Shown here in pieces: positions 34,759 to 44,805 of a DNA stretch of 64,000 bases. Position numbers and translations under genes: made by a program. The stretch spans positions 122,830,719-122,894,718 of the forward strand of contig NC_080420.1 in NCBI RefSeq assembly GCF_029873635.1. The letters are read 5' to 3'. Origin of the DNA: Malania oleifera. Taxonomy: Eukaryota > Streptophyta > Magnoliopsida > Santalales > Ximeniaceae. Numbering within the stretch: position 1 is the stretch's first letter; every line of letters begins with the position of its first letter. The notes under the pieces were generated by a model that saw only the letters and a program-made list of their open reading frames with translations, made no database searches and was not told where the DNA came from.

Positions 34759-37236
34759 TGTGACACCCCGATTTTCGTACAATTTTTTTTAATAATAAAT
34801 AAATAATCACGTCATAAATCCACAACATCCACAAATCGGCCACGTCAACAATCCTACTACCATTCATACAACCCGACCCACATTGGGTACTGGATAAAAA
34901 GTATTTTATTATATTCAACCTAACAGCGGAAGACAATATACACATATCAGTCAGAATACAATACTCAGAGTATCAACATACATACAAATATTCACACTAC
35001 CTTCCCATACTAAAAATTACTATTCAACTCTAAGGGAATTACATCTCCCCTAGTCCAAAAACTCACCCTGTGTATCAGGGTCTCAGCTCCCTACTATCAC
35101 AGAGCTCTATCACCAGGCCGGTCTCTGTTCCCTGAAAAATTTAGATAAATTGGGTGAGACACATCTCAGTAAGAAGGAATAAATTATTTACAGTGTGTGG
35201 CCAAATGAGTATAATTATAATACACTTTACTTTTCAAATTACCATTTCATCTGAGAAAATATACTGATATTCACATACACATAATCATATAGATATACAA
35301 CACAAGCTTTTATAAGCTTTAAAATCATTTATCAAATTCAATGATTTCCAAAACATATTTACCCGCAAAGTTCCTGAGAATAGGGAAGATTACCCGCCCA
35401 TACAGGTAGCTTCCCTCTGCCCTAACATGTTATGCAGCCGGGTATGACCACATCTGATACCCATCAGGGCACTCACCTTACTCAGTAACCCCTCAGGCGG
35501 AGAGTTTCACTTCGCCTTAATTATTTATATTATTAACTCACACTGTTCCATTTCTCAATTTTATCATTCTTTATTTCTCAATTTCTATTCTTTCTTTCAT
35601 TCCTCATTTTAGCCAATTTTATCATTCTTTCACTTTTCATTTACACTTTACTTTCCGGCTCATGAGTATCCTCGGTATCAAATACCAACATCGCGTCTGT
35701 AACTCATGGCCACCCTGAGGATCTTTCTATACAGGTCATGCTTCCCCCCATGGTCAAGGTTGTGTGGCCCGAAGGCTGGATCTAACTGCGGTTGGCCGAC
35801 CCGGTTAGATCAAATATCATATCACATATCGCGTCTGTCGTACGACTGGCCGACCTAATACCCTGATTCGGACTCAGGAGGCCCAACAACCCTACACAAT
35901 GGCACAGTCGACTGTCACGCCACACGCTCCAAGAGTCCATGTGATTGCACTAACACCACTCGCAACGGTACCGTGATGAATATCATAACCATCCAACAGG
36001 GTTTACCACCACATACCTGCAATCATTATGCGGTATTAGCATTTCATCAATTATATTCCAGTATATCACAATTCAGTTCAATATAAATATTCTCATCATT
36101 TTCTGTGCACATTTCATCATCTCATAATATCATATATCATATTTCATGTATTTTTCACATTTTCCCAAAATACTCATTTCTCATGCAAATAATTTCCATT
36201 CACAAATAAATACCACATTTCATTATTTTCCAATATCAATAATTCACAAAATCCCATTTTCCAGGCAAAACATTTCTAGTCATATAATAATACCATATTA
36301 CATTATTTTTCACTAATCACATAAGTAATTCTCATCTCAATATTTTCTTATAATTTACTTATCGTTATATTTTACACTCCAAAATACCACAATTTAACAT
36401 CACTCAAATGCCACACAGTTTATCTGATATTTATATCATAATAATTTTCAGACAAAATATCATATGCTCATTTTCATATATTAATTCAAAAATAATTCTA
36501 AAAACACTACTATAATTTATTCCCCTTACCTGGCTTATTGAGAGTCTCGCTAGAATCCAAAATTTCACCCCCTTGGCGCCCAAAATTTAACTCCTGTAAT
36601 TTACATTTTCTCCAAATTAATTAATCTATTTCTCCAAAATAATACCCATCTAGCCTTCCTTAGACTCCATATACCTCAAATTAATATTTAAACTACTATT
36701 TAAAACACCCACTTAATTTTCTAAATTTTTCTTTCGAGTCCTAAAATTACACCCGCGGTACTCACCCGGGCCCTAAATTCTAGAAATTCTATGTCAACCC
36801 AAAATGCTCAATATTTTAGCATTTCTAAATTAATGCTAATTAATTAAAAATAAGCCCCTTAATAACCCCCGCACCCCAAATTTGGGGTTTTGGCCCGACA
36901 CCCCCACGAGAATTTCGTCCTATTAGACTTGTAGAGAATCATCCCTAGATTCTCGTGGTGGTGTTCATTCGTCAATTGTGCTTATATTTTGCAAGAAATT
37001 AAAGAAAAAGGGGAAAATGGCTTACCCCAGGGAATATACTTACACCGCTCCTACCACCGATCCGCTCCAGTAGAAATGACGGCAGCGGCGAATGGAGTTC
37101 AGTGGTATCTTCGGATTTTCGATCAGGCGAAAATCCGCCACGAAATCGAGAAGAGAGGGAGAGAGAACGTGAGGAGAGAGAGAGAGTTTAGAGAGTTGCA
37201 GAGAAGAAAAGAAGAAGAAGAATAATAATAATAATA

Positions 37237-37291
<55 letters not shown>

Positions 37292-37326
37292 TTTTAATCT
37301 CTTGAAGCTTCAACAAGCTTCAGGAG

Positions 37327-37365
<39 letters not shown>

Positions 37366-37542
37366 TTTAATTAATTTTAATTAATTAATTAATTTTTTGA
37401 AAATTTGTTTAATTAATATATATTTTTTCATTAAATTTTTTTTTAATTTTAATTTTAATTTTTTTAATATTTATTTTATTTTTATTTTTTATTTTTGGAA
37501 TCATTCTATTAATCTTTTATATCTCTTTTTGGGGTTTTTACA
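34759..37542 (-). mobile_element. Solo LTR C (minus), 2.8 kb, inside hAT
   Basis: The plus strand starts TGTGACACCCCG and ends GGGGTTTTTACA. The exact duplication AAATA lies at 34754-34758 and 37543-37547. At 2,784 bp it is the longest LTR here. It shares GGTGAGACACATCTCAGTAAG (35153), GATCCGCTCCAGTAGAAATG (37060) and the pattern of paired GGCC blocks with LTRs D and E, hence the minus orientation. Its promoter side (37140-37400) is rich in GA, TA and ATA repeats. No internal region is present. Confidence 0.88.
37218..37365. repeat. ATA and TA microsatellites in solo LTR C
   Basis: An AAT run (37218-37240), a TA run (37242-37290) and a second AAT run (37327-37362) lie close together near the promoter-side end of the LTR. 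Confidence 0.9.
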
Positions 37543-38053
37543 AAATATGTGATGAAACTAAATTTTCCTAATTACCTTTCAAAAAATATAAGACAATTAA
37601 AATATTTATAAATTAAGAAAATTTTATTTTACATAATTATTATTGTTTTCTAATTTTTTACTCTATTAAATTACTCTCTTTTTTTTAATTCAATTTAACA
37701 AACATAATTTACAACAAACATAATTTAACAAACATAATTTTCATTAAATTTTTTTTTAATTTTAATTTTAATTTTTTAATATTTATTTTATTTTTATTTT
37801 TTATTTTTGGAATCATTCTATTAATCTTTTATATCTCTTTTTGGGGTTTTTACAAAATATGTGATGAAACTAAATTTTCCTAATTACCTTTCAAAAAATA
37901 TAAGACAATTAAAATATTTATAAATTAAGAAAATTTTATTTTACATAATTATTATTGTTTTCTAATTTTTACTCTATTAAATTACTCTCTCTTTTTTAAT
38001 TCAATTTAACAAACATAATTTACAACAAATTATAATTAAAAAAAAAACATAAT
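37428..38053. repeat. 313 bp tandem duplication spanning an LTR end
   Basis: The segment starting TCATTAAATTTTTTT at 37428 is repeated from 37741. Each copy contains the LTR C terminus GGGGTTTTTACA and the flank AAATATGTGATGAAAC. The LTR end therefore appears twice (37531 and about 37844). Part of the downstream flank (ACTCTATTAAATTACT to AAAAAGTTTAAGATGTGG) recurs a third time near 38607-38705. Confidence 0.85.
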
Positions 38054-38790
38054 AAAAAGTTTAAGATGTGGGAGATTTCTGATCTTTGAAAAAAAAAAAC
38101 AAGAGCTGCATCTATGGGCAAGGCATAAGACTAGAAAAGAGTATTTTTTGTACTAATGTTGTATCTTGGAAGTCTGTAACCATAGTACTATTACTAACGG
38201 TGTCAGCTTTCAAAAAATGTTAATGCAATACCATATAAATGAAATTGATATTGTATATAAATATAATAATTTACAAGAAAAAAATGTTGTTAGGGGAAAT
38301 AATTATGCAAAATGTTGTTTTACTCTTACAAATATAGAATAGCATAGAAATAGAACATGAGAAATTGTCCACTCCATATTTTTAGAATGCTATGTCATAG
38401 TCATTTATTTTAAAATAATATATATTTTATATGCAATGAAACCAAAAAGAAAGAAAGAATACGTATGCCAATTTGGAAGAATGAATAAAAGTATGTTAAT
38501 CAAAATTGAATATGACATGCTAAGCTAAAATTGTTTAGGAACCAATTTGCATATTAAATGAATCTGAAATTTTAAAGCTTATCTCATATGCTGAGATTAA
38601 TTTTTTACTCTATTAAATTACTATTTTTTTTTAATTCAATTTAACAAACATAATTTACAACAAATTTTAATTAAAAAAATACATAATAAAAAGTTTAAGA
38701 TGTGGCCATGTGAGTGTTGAGTGTTACTGAAATTTTAAAGCTTATCTCATACGCTGAGATGAGCAGAGGTCAAAGAGTCTGAGACTCTAA
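38054..38790. other. Non-coding hAT interior with short duplications
   Basis: The phrase TGAAATTTTAAAGCTTATCTC occurs at about 38564 and again at about 38729, so a segment of about 165 bp is duplicated. No coding frame is recognised. Confidence 0.5.
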
Positions 38791-39290
38791 GTGAGACCGA
38801 GAGAGGGGAGGCGACTCGGAGGACTGGAGGAGCCTCGAAGCCTTGAAGCTTTGTGCGACGACTGGCAGAGGGCTGGCTGGTGGTGGCGAGTGCGACGACT
38901 AGCGGAGGCTGCCGAAGGGCTATCGATGACTCTAAGCTCCGTGCGACGACTGGCAGAGGGCTGGCTGGTGGCGGTGAGTGCGACGACTAGCGGATGAAGC
39001 TGCCTTCGGCCACTCTCAAGCTTCGAAAAACTTAGTTAGGATCAGGATTCAGGAAGACTAGACAAAGGCTGCGAAGATGAGTATATCAACTCAGGCTTCG
39101 AAGGAGTGAAGGCGTGAAGCCTTCTTGTAGCTTCGGCGGCTCGGCCAACAAAACTTCAAGGTAAGTTTTGTTGCTCTTTGAATGTTAGATTTAGGTAGAT
39201 TGAATGGCAGACGGGTGCTTGGGACTCGGGAAAGGGGGAAAGGAACGCTGCACAGCAGAAAGGAGATTCTGCAAGTTGTCAGCATGTAAC
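38791..39290. repeat. GC-rich hAT segment with an about 89 bp repeat
   Basis: GTGCGACGACTGGCAGAGGG with GCTGGCTGGTGG and GTGCGACGACTAGCGGA occurs at about 38851-38907 and again at about 38941-38996. The stretch is far richer in GC than its surroundings. Just inside the hAT end distal to the transposase stop, it could be the leader or promoter of the minus-strand transposase gene; that is an inference. Confidence 0.5.
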
Positions 39291-39481
39291 AGTCTGTAAC
39301 GGATCATTACGGAGTGTAACGTTGGGCTAACGGCCGTTACGGACCATTACGCAGATGTAGCGGCCGTTACGGCTGTGAATTTTTTCTAAACCGCATTATC
39401 GGCCCGTATCGGTTTCGGAGCCCTTGATTTACGTTACGTATCGGCCGTTACGCTACGTAACGGCCGTTATTTAAAACCATG
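39291..39481. promoter_or_regulatory. Right subterminal repeats and terminal repeat of hAT
   Basis: Four copies of CGGCCGTTA (in TAACGGCCGTTACGG, TAGCGGCCGTTACGG, TCGGCCGTTACGC and TAACGGCCGTTATT) and several CATTACG or TGTAACG motifs lie within 190 bp of the end TTTAAAACCATG. They mirror the CGTAACGG motifs at the left end, the expected layout for transposase binding sites. Confidence 0.7.
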
Positions 39482-39531
39482 AACTCCACCCTTGGCCAGC
39501 TGCCCGAACAGCTCATAACATGCCTTTGCGG

Positions 39532-39532
<1 letters not shown>

Positions 39533-39591
<59 letters not shown>
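39533..39591. repeat. (CT)n microsatellite
   Basis: A CT run of nearly 60 bases lies in solo LTR B, 52 bp beyond the hAT end. Confidence 0.95.
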
Positions 39592-39595
<4 letters not shown>

Positions 39596-40598
39596 TTTTA
39601 TTTTATTTTATTATTTTTTTTGTTGTTCCCGTTTCTTCCATTCTCTTTCAATGTTTAGTTTTTTTTTTTTTTTATTTCAAGTAAAGTTTAAGTTGAATTG
39701 TTATTGTTTAGAGAATTTAAATTCTTTTTTTTATTGAGTACTATGTTTCCATTAAAGTTGTTTTTTTTTGTTGGTTTTTTTTTTAATGTTTGAGTATGTT
39801 AAGTTTGCTTTCTTAAGAAAAAGAAAAGAATAAAATACAGAAAGGAAAAAAATTGTCTTTATTTTAGAAATTAATTTAGTTGCCTTCCTTCTTTAAAATT
39901 TGATTTTTGATTGAAGCTCGGTTTAGTTCGGGTCGGTTTTGTCAAAGTTCGTTTTTTTTCGTATTTCGTTATCGTTTGAATGTTCCTTTTTCATTGAAGT
40001 TCATGGTTGTGTTTAATTTGTGATTGTGGTTCAAGTTCGTGTTAAAGGTTCAGTTTTTAGTCTGTGTTTGAATCTGATTGAGTTTCCATCATTGCGTATT
40101 TTAATTCCATGTTCAAAGTTACCATTTTTTAATTAGCGTGCGTTTCGATGTTTCCTTGAGTAGATTAGGGTTTCCCATTTTTGTTCTTTAATTCATTGCA
40201 TGTTAGTTTTAGGACTTTAAATTATGTGTCATTTAATTCGTAAAAAATGAAATTGAACAATCTTGAAATCCCAAATCTGAACTGAGTTCAGTACCATTTT
40301 GTTTCCGATTGGACAAACATAAATTTTGAGATTAAAACGCATTCCCTGAGGAGACGATTTAGCCCTTGGGCTGAATATTACATGACGTAACTCCTATACT
40401 TGGGATAACTTCCGAGCTGCTCATTTTTCGAGTGAGTCACATAGATGGTATGTTTTGTGAATAGGTATCTTAGGTACCACTTGAGGTTCGAGACGTTATA
40501 TTGAAAATCATTATAGGTATCAGAGTAACAAATGTTGTTGCAAAAATAATATATAAATGTAAAAAAAAAAAATTTGGTAGTAATTTGGGGTCGTCACA

Positions 40599-40929
40599 GA
40601 CATACTACATAAGGTAGATGAGATCTATCTAAATCCCACAGTTCAGCGTTTAGCGAGTGCTGCATTGGACATTGTCCATGAGGACGGCCGACAGATCCCT
40701 ACACCTCGACCTGACTCACCTGCACGATGTCGACCAGCTCCAATATGAGGAGGTTGAGTAGCCCCAATAAAAGGACGACATTCTTCCTCTAGTTGTCCAT
40801 TGAGTCCCACGTTCTCGCCACCGTTTGTACAAGCGGAGTACGTGTTCGGCTTGTCAGTACCATATGCACCTTCGCTAGGAGCTGATATTGCAGGACCATC
40901 TAGTAAATAGGTTGACGCCCTTTCTGACT
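40599..40929 (+). pseudogene. Plant mobile domain-like fragment, second part
   Basis: After the second GACAT copy the frame reads DILHKVDEIYLNPTVQRLAS then AALDIVHEDGRQIPTPRPDS. It continues directly from GTTGACAT at 13158-13165, so Gypsy-1 landed inside this exon. A TAG follows shortly (about 40755) and the sequence is then lost at the junction with the Athila-like element near 40930. The assignment to PMD/MAIN-like genes is tentative and shares its evidence with the first part. Confidence 0.4.
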
Positions 40930-41550
40930 CTGCTGCTCACAAGGAACCCTAAGCGCTACAAGTCACATGAACGTGTATTTTCACCCTCATGAGATACCAT
41001 GTAAATACAAGAGTTTATATAGTCAGATTAATACGAATGTACTACTAGTCAACCTACATAGAGTTACAATTCCTACATTAGCCATATAAAGAGAAACTAC
41101 ACATAAATAACCCACTATACAGCTTAAATGTGTAACTCCTAGGTTATATGCAAGTATGTAAAGGGTATAAGTTAGTGATAATCATGGCCTAATCATTCAT
41201 ATTCAAATTTTTTTTTCAATGTATTTTCTCATCCCCCCCTCCCCCAACTAAAGTGGAACATTGTACTCCATGTGAAAGAATAGGGGAAATAGAAAAGATG
41301 TGCACAGGGAAGCATAGCGTACTTGGGTGGAGAAGGAAAAATAAAAACTGAAACTAAGGAAAAATGTACCTGAAAATTAACAAAAAAATAAAACAAGATA
41401 AAACAAAATGAAAAGAAAGGAAAGAGAAACATCACAGTCTATCTGGCGGAGGCTCTGGTGGAATTTCATCTGGTGGGTGCAGTTTTATAAATTGAACCGA
41501 TGAGTCTCCAAATTTGAGTCGCCACAATGAATCAATCTTATTACCTAAAC
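40930..41550 (-). repeat. Direct repeat, left copy (gag end plus 3' region)
   Basis: It matches 45957-46568 from CTCACAAGGAACCCTAAG to GAATCAATCTTATTACCT, with small indels and substitutions. It contains the gag C-terminus (PPDEIPPEPPPDRL, stop at 41434-41432) and non-coding sequence downstream of it. Confidence 0.9.
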
Positions 41551-43141
41551 AAAAGTTAGCCTTAAATAAATCAATACGTTCTAAGGTACCAGACAAAACA
41601 TGTGCAGACTGCCTTCTTTGTTTTAACAAGAAAAGATCTTTATTCAGTATATTTTACAGGAAATTCACTTCTTTAAGAACCGGTCTTTGAGGCAAAGTTG
41701 TTAGAGCAGTTACCTTTAATTCTTTAGAAGCATTAACATTAAAATTTTTACCTAATTCCTTGAAATTTAAACTCTTACCATTCTGCTCAACTTTCTTATC
41801 GGGTGTACCAATCACCTTACCACTGCTAGGATTTGCTTCAGCATTGCACTCTTTGACATTTACTCTAGTAGGGAGTGACGGTTCCACAGTTGCCAATCTC
41901 TGAGGATAAGGTACCACTGGTTGGTACTCCTTATTAGTCTCGACCTCCTCATTAACTGACTTCTTCACTTCTAGGCTCGCTTCCTCTGATTTTTCTTTGA
42001 CTTCATCTATCTCAGTCGTAACTTCAAGTGTCGGGACAACTGTTTGTCTGTCGATGAGTATTTCAGGTTGGGAAACTTCTTTTCTACTTCTCGAAGTAAT
42101 AATGGCCCCCACCATCTCAAGAGAAACATTATATATTTGTTGTTGTTGGTGCTAGTATTCTTGAGGATTGGGCTGAGGTTTTACTAGAAATTTCCTTTTT
42201 TCTAAGATATTCAACTACGTGCTCATCTCATTTATGGTGTCCCACAATTTATTCATGGTTTGAGTATTAATCTGCATAAATTTCTGAAGTGTATTAGCCA
42301 TTTGTGTCATGCTATCCTCAAAAGACGTCTTCAGTGGAACAAGAGCTTCATTAGATTGAAATCCTGGAAGTGCGTAGCTCTGATAGATCTGCTGTGGCGA
42401 ATACCAATGTGGAGGAGTGTCTGGATAATATGTTGGCTCATATTTACCTCTACCACTGATTGCGGTGAGAGGTTGTACTACCATTGGTGCTTGATCGTAT
42501 CATGTATTCCATTGTTGGACACTTTCAGTTAAGTAATCAAAGAATGATAGTGCCTAATTTGGTTCCTTGTTGAAGAGTTCTCCATTACACATAGTATAGA
42601 AAAATTGTTTGCAATCAGGAGTAAGAGTTGTATAAAAACAATTGACTAACCTCCATTATTCAAACCTGTGATGTGGACAAATATTTATCAGATCTTTGAA
42701 CCTCTCCCAGCAAGCTTGAAAAGTCTCGTCACCCTTCTACATAAATTGACTGACCTGTTCTAGTAAAAATTGAATTCTCTGTGAGGGACAAAACTTTTGC
42801 AGAAATTCACGTTTCATATCAGCCCAATTAGAGACAGAATAATGCATGAAAGAATTAAACCACATCTTTGCTCTATGCTTCAAAGAAGAAGTAAATAAAT
42901 GAAGTCTAGTAAATTCATCAGTTCTAGCACTAGGAAAAAAGGTATTACAAGTCAACTCAAACTCAGTCAAATGCTGATAAGGACACTCGAATTCCGTCCC
43001 GTAGAACTGAGGTATCAATGACATCCTCCCACGCTGAATCATGAAATTAAGTGTGTCATTAGGTAAAACAATGTAAGATGGTGCAGTGGTGCATGTAGGC
43101 TACAAAAAATCCATAAGATTGTGTGGTGCAGGTGCAGCCAT
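41432..43141 (-). pseudogene. Athila-like gag, interrupted by stops
   Basis: The likely start is ATG at 43141-43139 (MAAPAPHNLMDFL), with a TAG after 13 codons. The retrotransposon gag core is clear: SLIPQFYGTEFECPYQHLTE, WADMKREFLQKFCPSQR, then CWERFKDLINICPHH. Further down, 42115-41654 is rich in E, K, V and P, and 41629-41432 encodes DSLWRLKFGDSSVQF and a proline-rich end. Stops near 42735, 42665, 42500 and 42150 divide the frame. In related elements gag is followed by protease and polymerase; here non-coding sequence follows. The Athila-like assignment also rests on the primer site. Confidence 0.8.
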
Positions 43142-43211
43142 GTTTTTTTTTTTTTCTTTTTTTTTTTTCATGAAGAAAATAAAAATAAAAGGGAAAAACA
43201 TTAGTTTGAAA

Positions 43212-43245
43212 TTAAATCTAGCATTCCCCAGCAACAATGCCAAAA
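43212..43245 (-). other. Primer-binding site region of Athila-like element
   Basis: On the minus strand the LTR end GAATGAATCA is followed by AGTTTTTGGCATTGTTGCTG and GGGA. This is a decayed form of the TTGGCGCCGTTGCCGGGGA primer site typical of Athila/Tat gypsy elements. Confidence 0.75.
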
Positions 43246-43248
43246 ACT

Positions 43249-44805
43249 TGATTCATTCGAAAAATAAGCAGCGTAAAGGCTATCCCAAGTATAGGAGTTC
43301 TATTATGTATTAGTCCAAAAGCCAGATCGTCTTCTTAGAGAATGCAGTTTAATTCCAAACTTTGTGTAAATCCAAAATAAAATAAGAAAAGAAATTTTTA
43401 CTGAACACAGTTTAGATTCGTAATTCTGGATTTTTGAGAGTTTGTGACTAAATTAAAATAACACATAACATAAACTAAGAACCTAACACGCATAAAATAA
43501 ATGACAAGAAACGAGTAACAGTAAATAGACGATGGAAAAATCAACACAACTAATATTTCTACTCAATGATCCATCCACACAATAAAAAAAACGATAACAA
43601 AATTAAATGAGTAAAACAATCTTACGTTTAAACATTGAGACAAAGAAATAAATCCTACGTTTGAAATTTCGGACAAAAGACTAAAGATGAAAACTTTTTT
43701 ACTCAGATTAAACATTCAACCATAAAATCATCAATTAAACATTAACTCAAAAAAAAAAAAAAAGTTAACCCAATCAATAACTTGAACAAAAATAGTACTT
43801 AATCCGAAAATAAATTCAAACGAAAATAAATTAAACTTAAAATTCAACGATGGCTCAAATAAAAATAAACTAAACTTAAACAATAGCCTAAACAAAAATT
43901 AAACTTGAACAAAAGCTTGAATAAAAATAAACTTAAACAATGTATTTAAAGAAAAATAAAGTAAATAAAAAAACAAAGAAACAAGAGAGAAAGAGATAGT
44001 CGAAAATCTGAGAGAGGCCAAGAGTCCTCTGCTATCTTGCGCACTGTCGCCTCACACTGCTCTCCTCCCCCCAATAAGCCCTCTTCTCCCATAAAATACC
44101 CTATTTCTACTCTAATATTTTGTACTAACGGTGTCTCCTCTTGAGATAGGCGCATGTGCCTATTTTTTAGTGGCCTAAGACTCCTTTTTTTTTTTTTCCT
44201 TAAGCACTGCACACGACCTAGTGCAGCAACTTCATACCCCATTTTGATCCCATAAATGTTCGGATTAGCAAAAGTCTATTTCATGATAAATTGTAGATAT
44301 TTTGTAAGCTTTCCAATGCCACTTGAATCACACCAATCCGACATTATATGAGAGAGTTATGATTAAAATACTAAAATATGTCCAGACTGTCCCCTAGCGA
44401 ATTTCAGACTTGGATTACGACCCACTTTTCATTGCATGACACTAGTTCATGTGCATGAAGCCCACATAGTCTTCTCACACACAAGCACACACGACTTCCA
44501 ATTTTCATCAACTCCATGAGAAGTGCATGACCTCTTCACGAGCTCAAGTTCACGCATGCATGGCTCGGTTTCTCTCACGCACAACCCATGCACATTTTAA
44601 TTTCGACTTTAATTTCCAAAAATTATCCTGCAATAATAAAACACAAATGCTCATAAATTTTCAAAAAAAGAAGAAGATAATTATCTAAAAATTATCAAAT
44701 GAGCTTACTGATTAAAATATGAGACATAATTAAGTATTTAATTAAAATAGTGACATTTAATTAATTTATTTAAATACTTAATTATGCAACTTTGACGCTT
44801 AATCA
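43249..44805 (-). repeat. Single LTR of the Athila-like element
   Basis: Read on the minus strand it starts TGATTAAGCGTCAAAGTTGC and ends TTTTTCGAATGAATCA, matching both ends of solo LTR B. It is 1,557 bp. Just outside its start lies a purine-rich GTTTGAGGGTG, as expected for a polypurine tract, and just outside its end lies the primer site. It therefore serves both as 3' LTR of the right-hand internal piece and as 5' LTR of the left-hand piece. Confidence 0.85.

Larger units (their letters stand above)
30150..39481 (-). mobile_element. hAT DNA transposon, 9.3 kb, with transposase remnant
   Basis: Exact 8 bp target duplications AACTCCAC flank the element (30142-30149 and 39482-39489), as expected for hAT elements. 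The ends CATGGTTCAAAAT and, on the other strand, CATGGTTTTAAAT are imperfect terminal inverted repeats, 14 of 18 bases alike. Both ends carry clustered CGTAACGG or CCGTTACG motifs. Inside lie a minus-strand transposase gene, the 2.8 kb solo LTR C, a 313 bp tandem duplication and a GC-rich repeat. Without solo LTR C the element is about 6.5 kb. Confidence 0.92.
29252..40439 (+). mobile_element. Solo LTR B (Athila-like family), split by hAT transposon
   Basis: It starts TGATTACATGTC and ends CGAGTGAGTCA, with exact CATAG duplications at 29247-29251 and 40440-40444. Without the hAT insertion it is about 1.85 kb. Its first 30 bases and last 100 bases match, in reverse orientation, the LTR at 43249-44805, including CTATACTTGGGATA and the TTTTTCGA(G/A)TGA(G/A)TCA end. 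It is therefore a solo LTR of the same Athila-like family. Confidence 0.85.
13166..40598 (+). mobile_element. Gypsy-1: chromovirus (Ty3/gypsy) with nested insertions
   Basis: The element starts TGTAGAGACCC and ends GTCGTCACA, with exact 5 bp duplications GACAT at 13161-13165 and 40599-40603. Order: 5' LTR, tRNA-iMet type primer site, gag, protease, reverse transcriptase, RNase H, integrase, a chromodomain-like tail, purine tract, 3' LTR. LTRs above 2 kb and the C-terminal motif fit the Tekay/Del chromovirus lineage. Of its 27.4 kb, most is later insertions: solo LTRs E and D in the 5' LTR, and A, B, the hAT transposon and C in the 3' LTR. All coding parts are decayed. Confidence 0.9.
25048..40598 (+). 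repeat. 3' LTR of Gypsy-1, split into three pieces
   Basis: The LTR is 25048-25268, 27471-29251 and 40445-40598, about 2.16 kb together. Each piece matches the 5' LTR in order: TGTAGAGACC and TCGTCGACGA motifs first, then the CATGATTAT minisatellite and GTGCAACCAC, then ATAGATGGTATG to GTCGTCACA. The breaks are the insertions of solo LTRs A and B. Confidence 0.9.

Noticed and set aside
37531-37860. Choosing the second GGGGTTTTTACA (about 37844) as the end of solo LTR C
   Set aside because: Both ends are followed by AAATA, but the second is part of the 313 bp tandem duplication; the first gives the simplest history.
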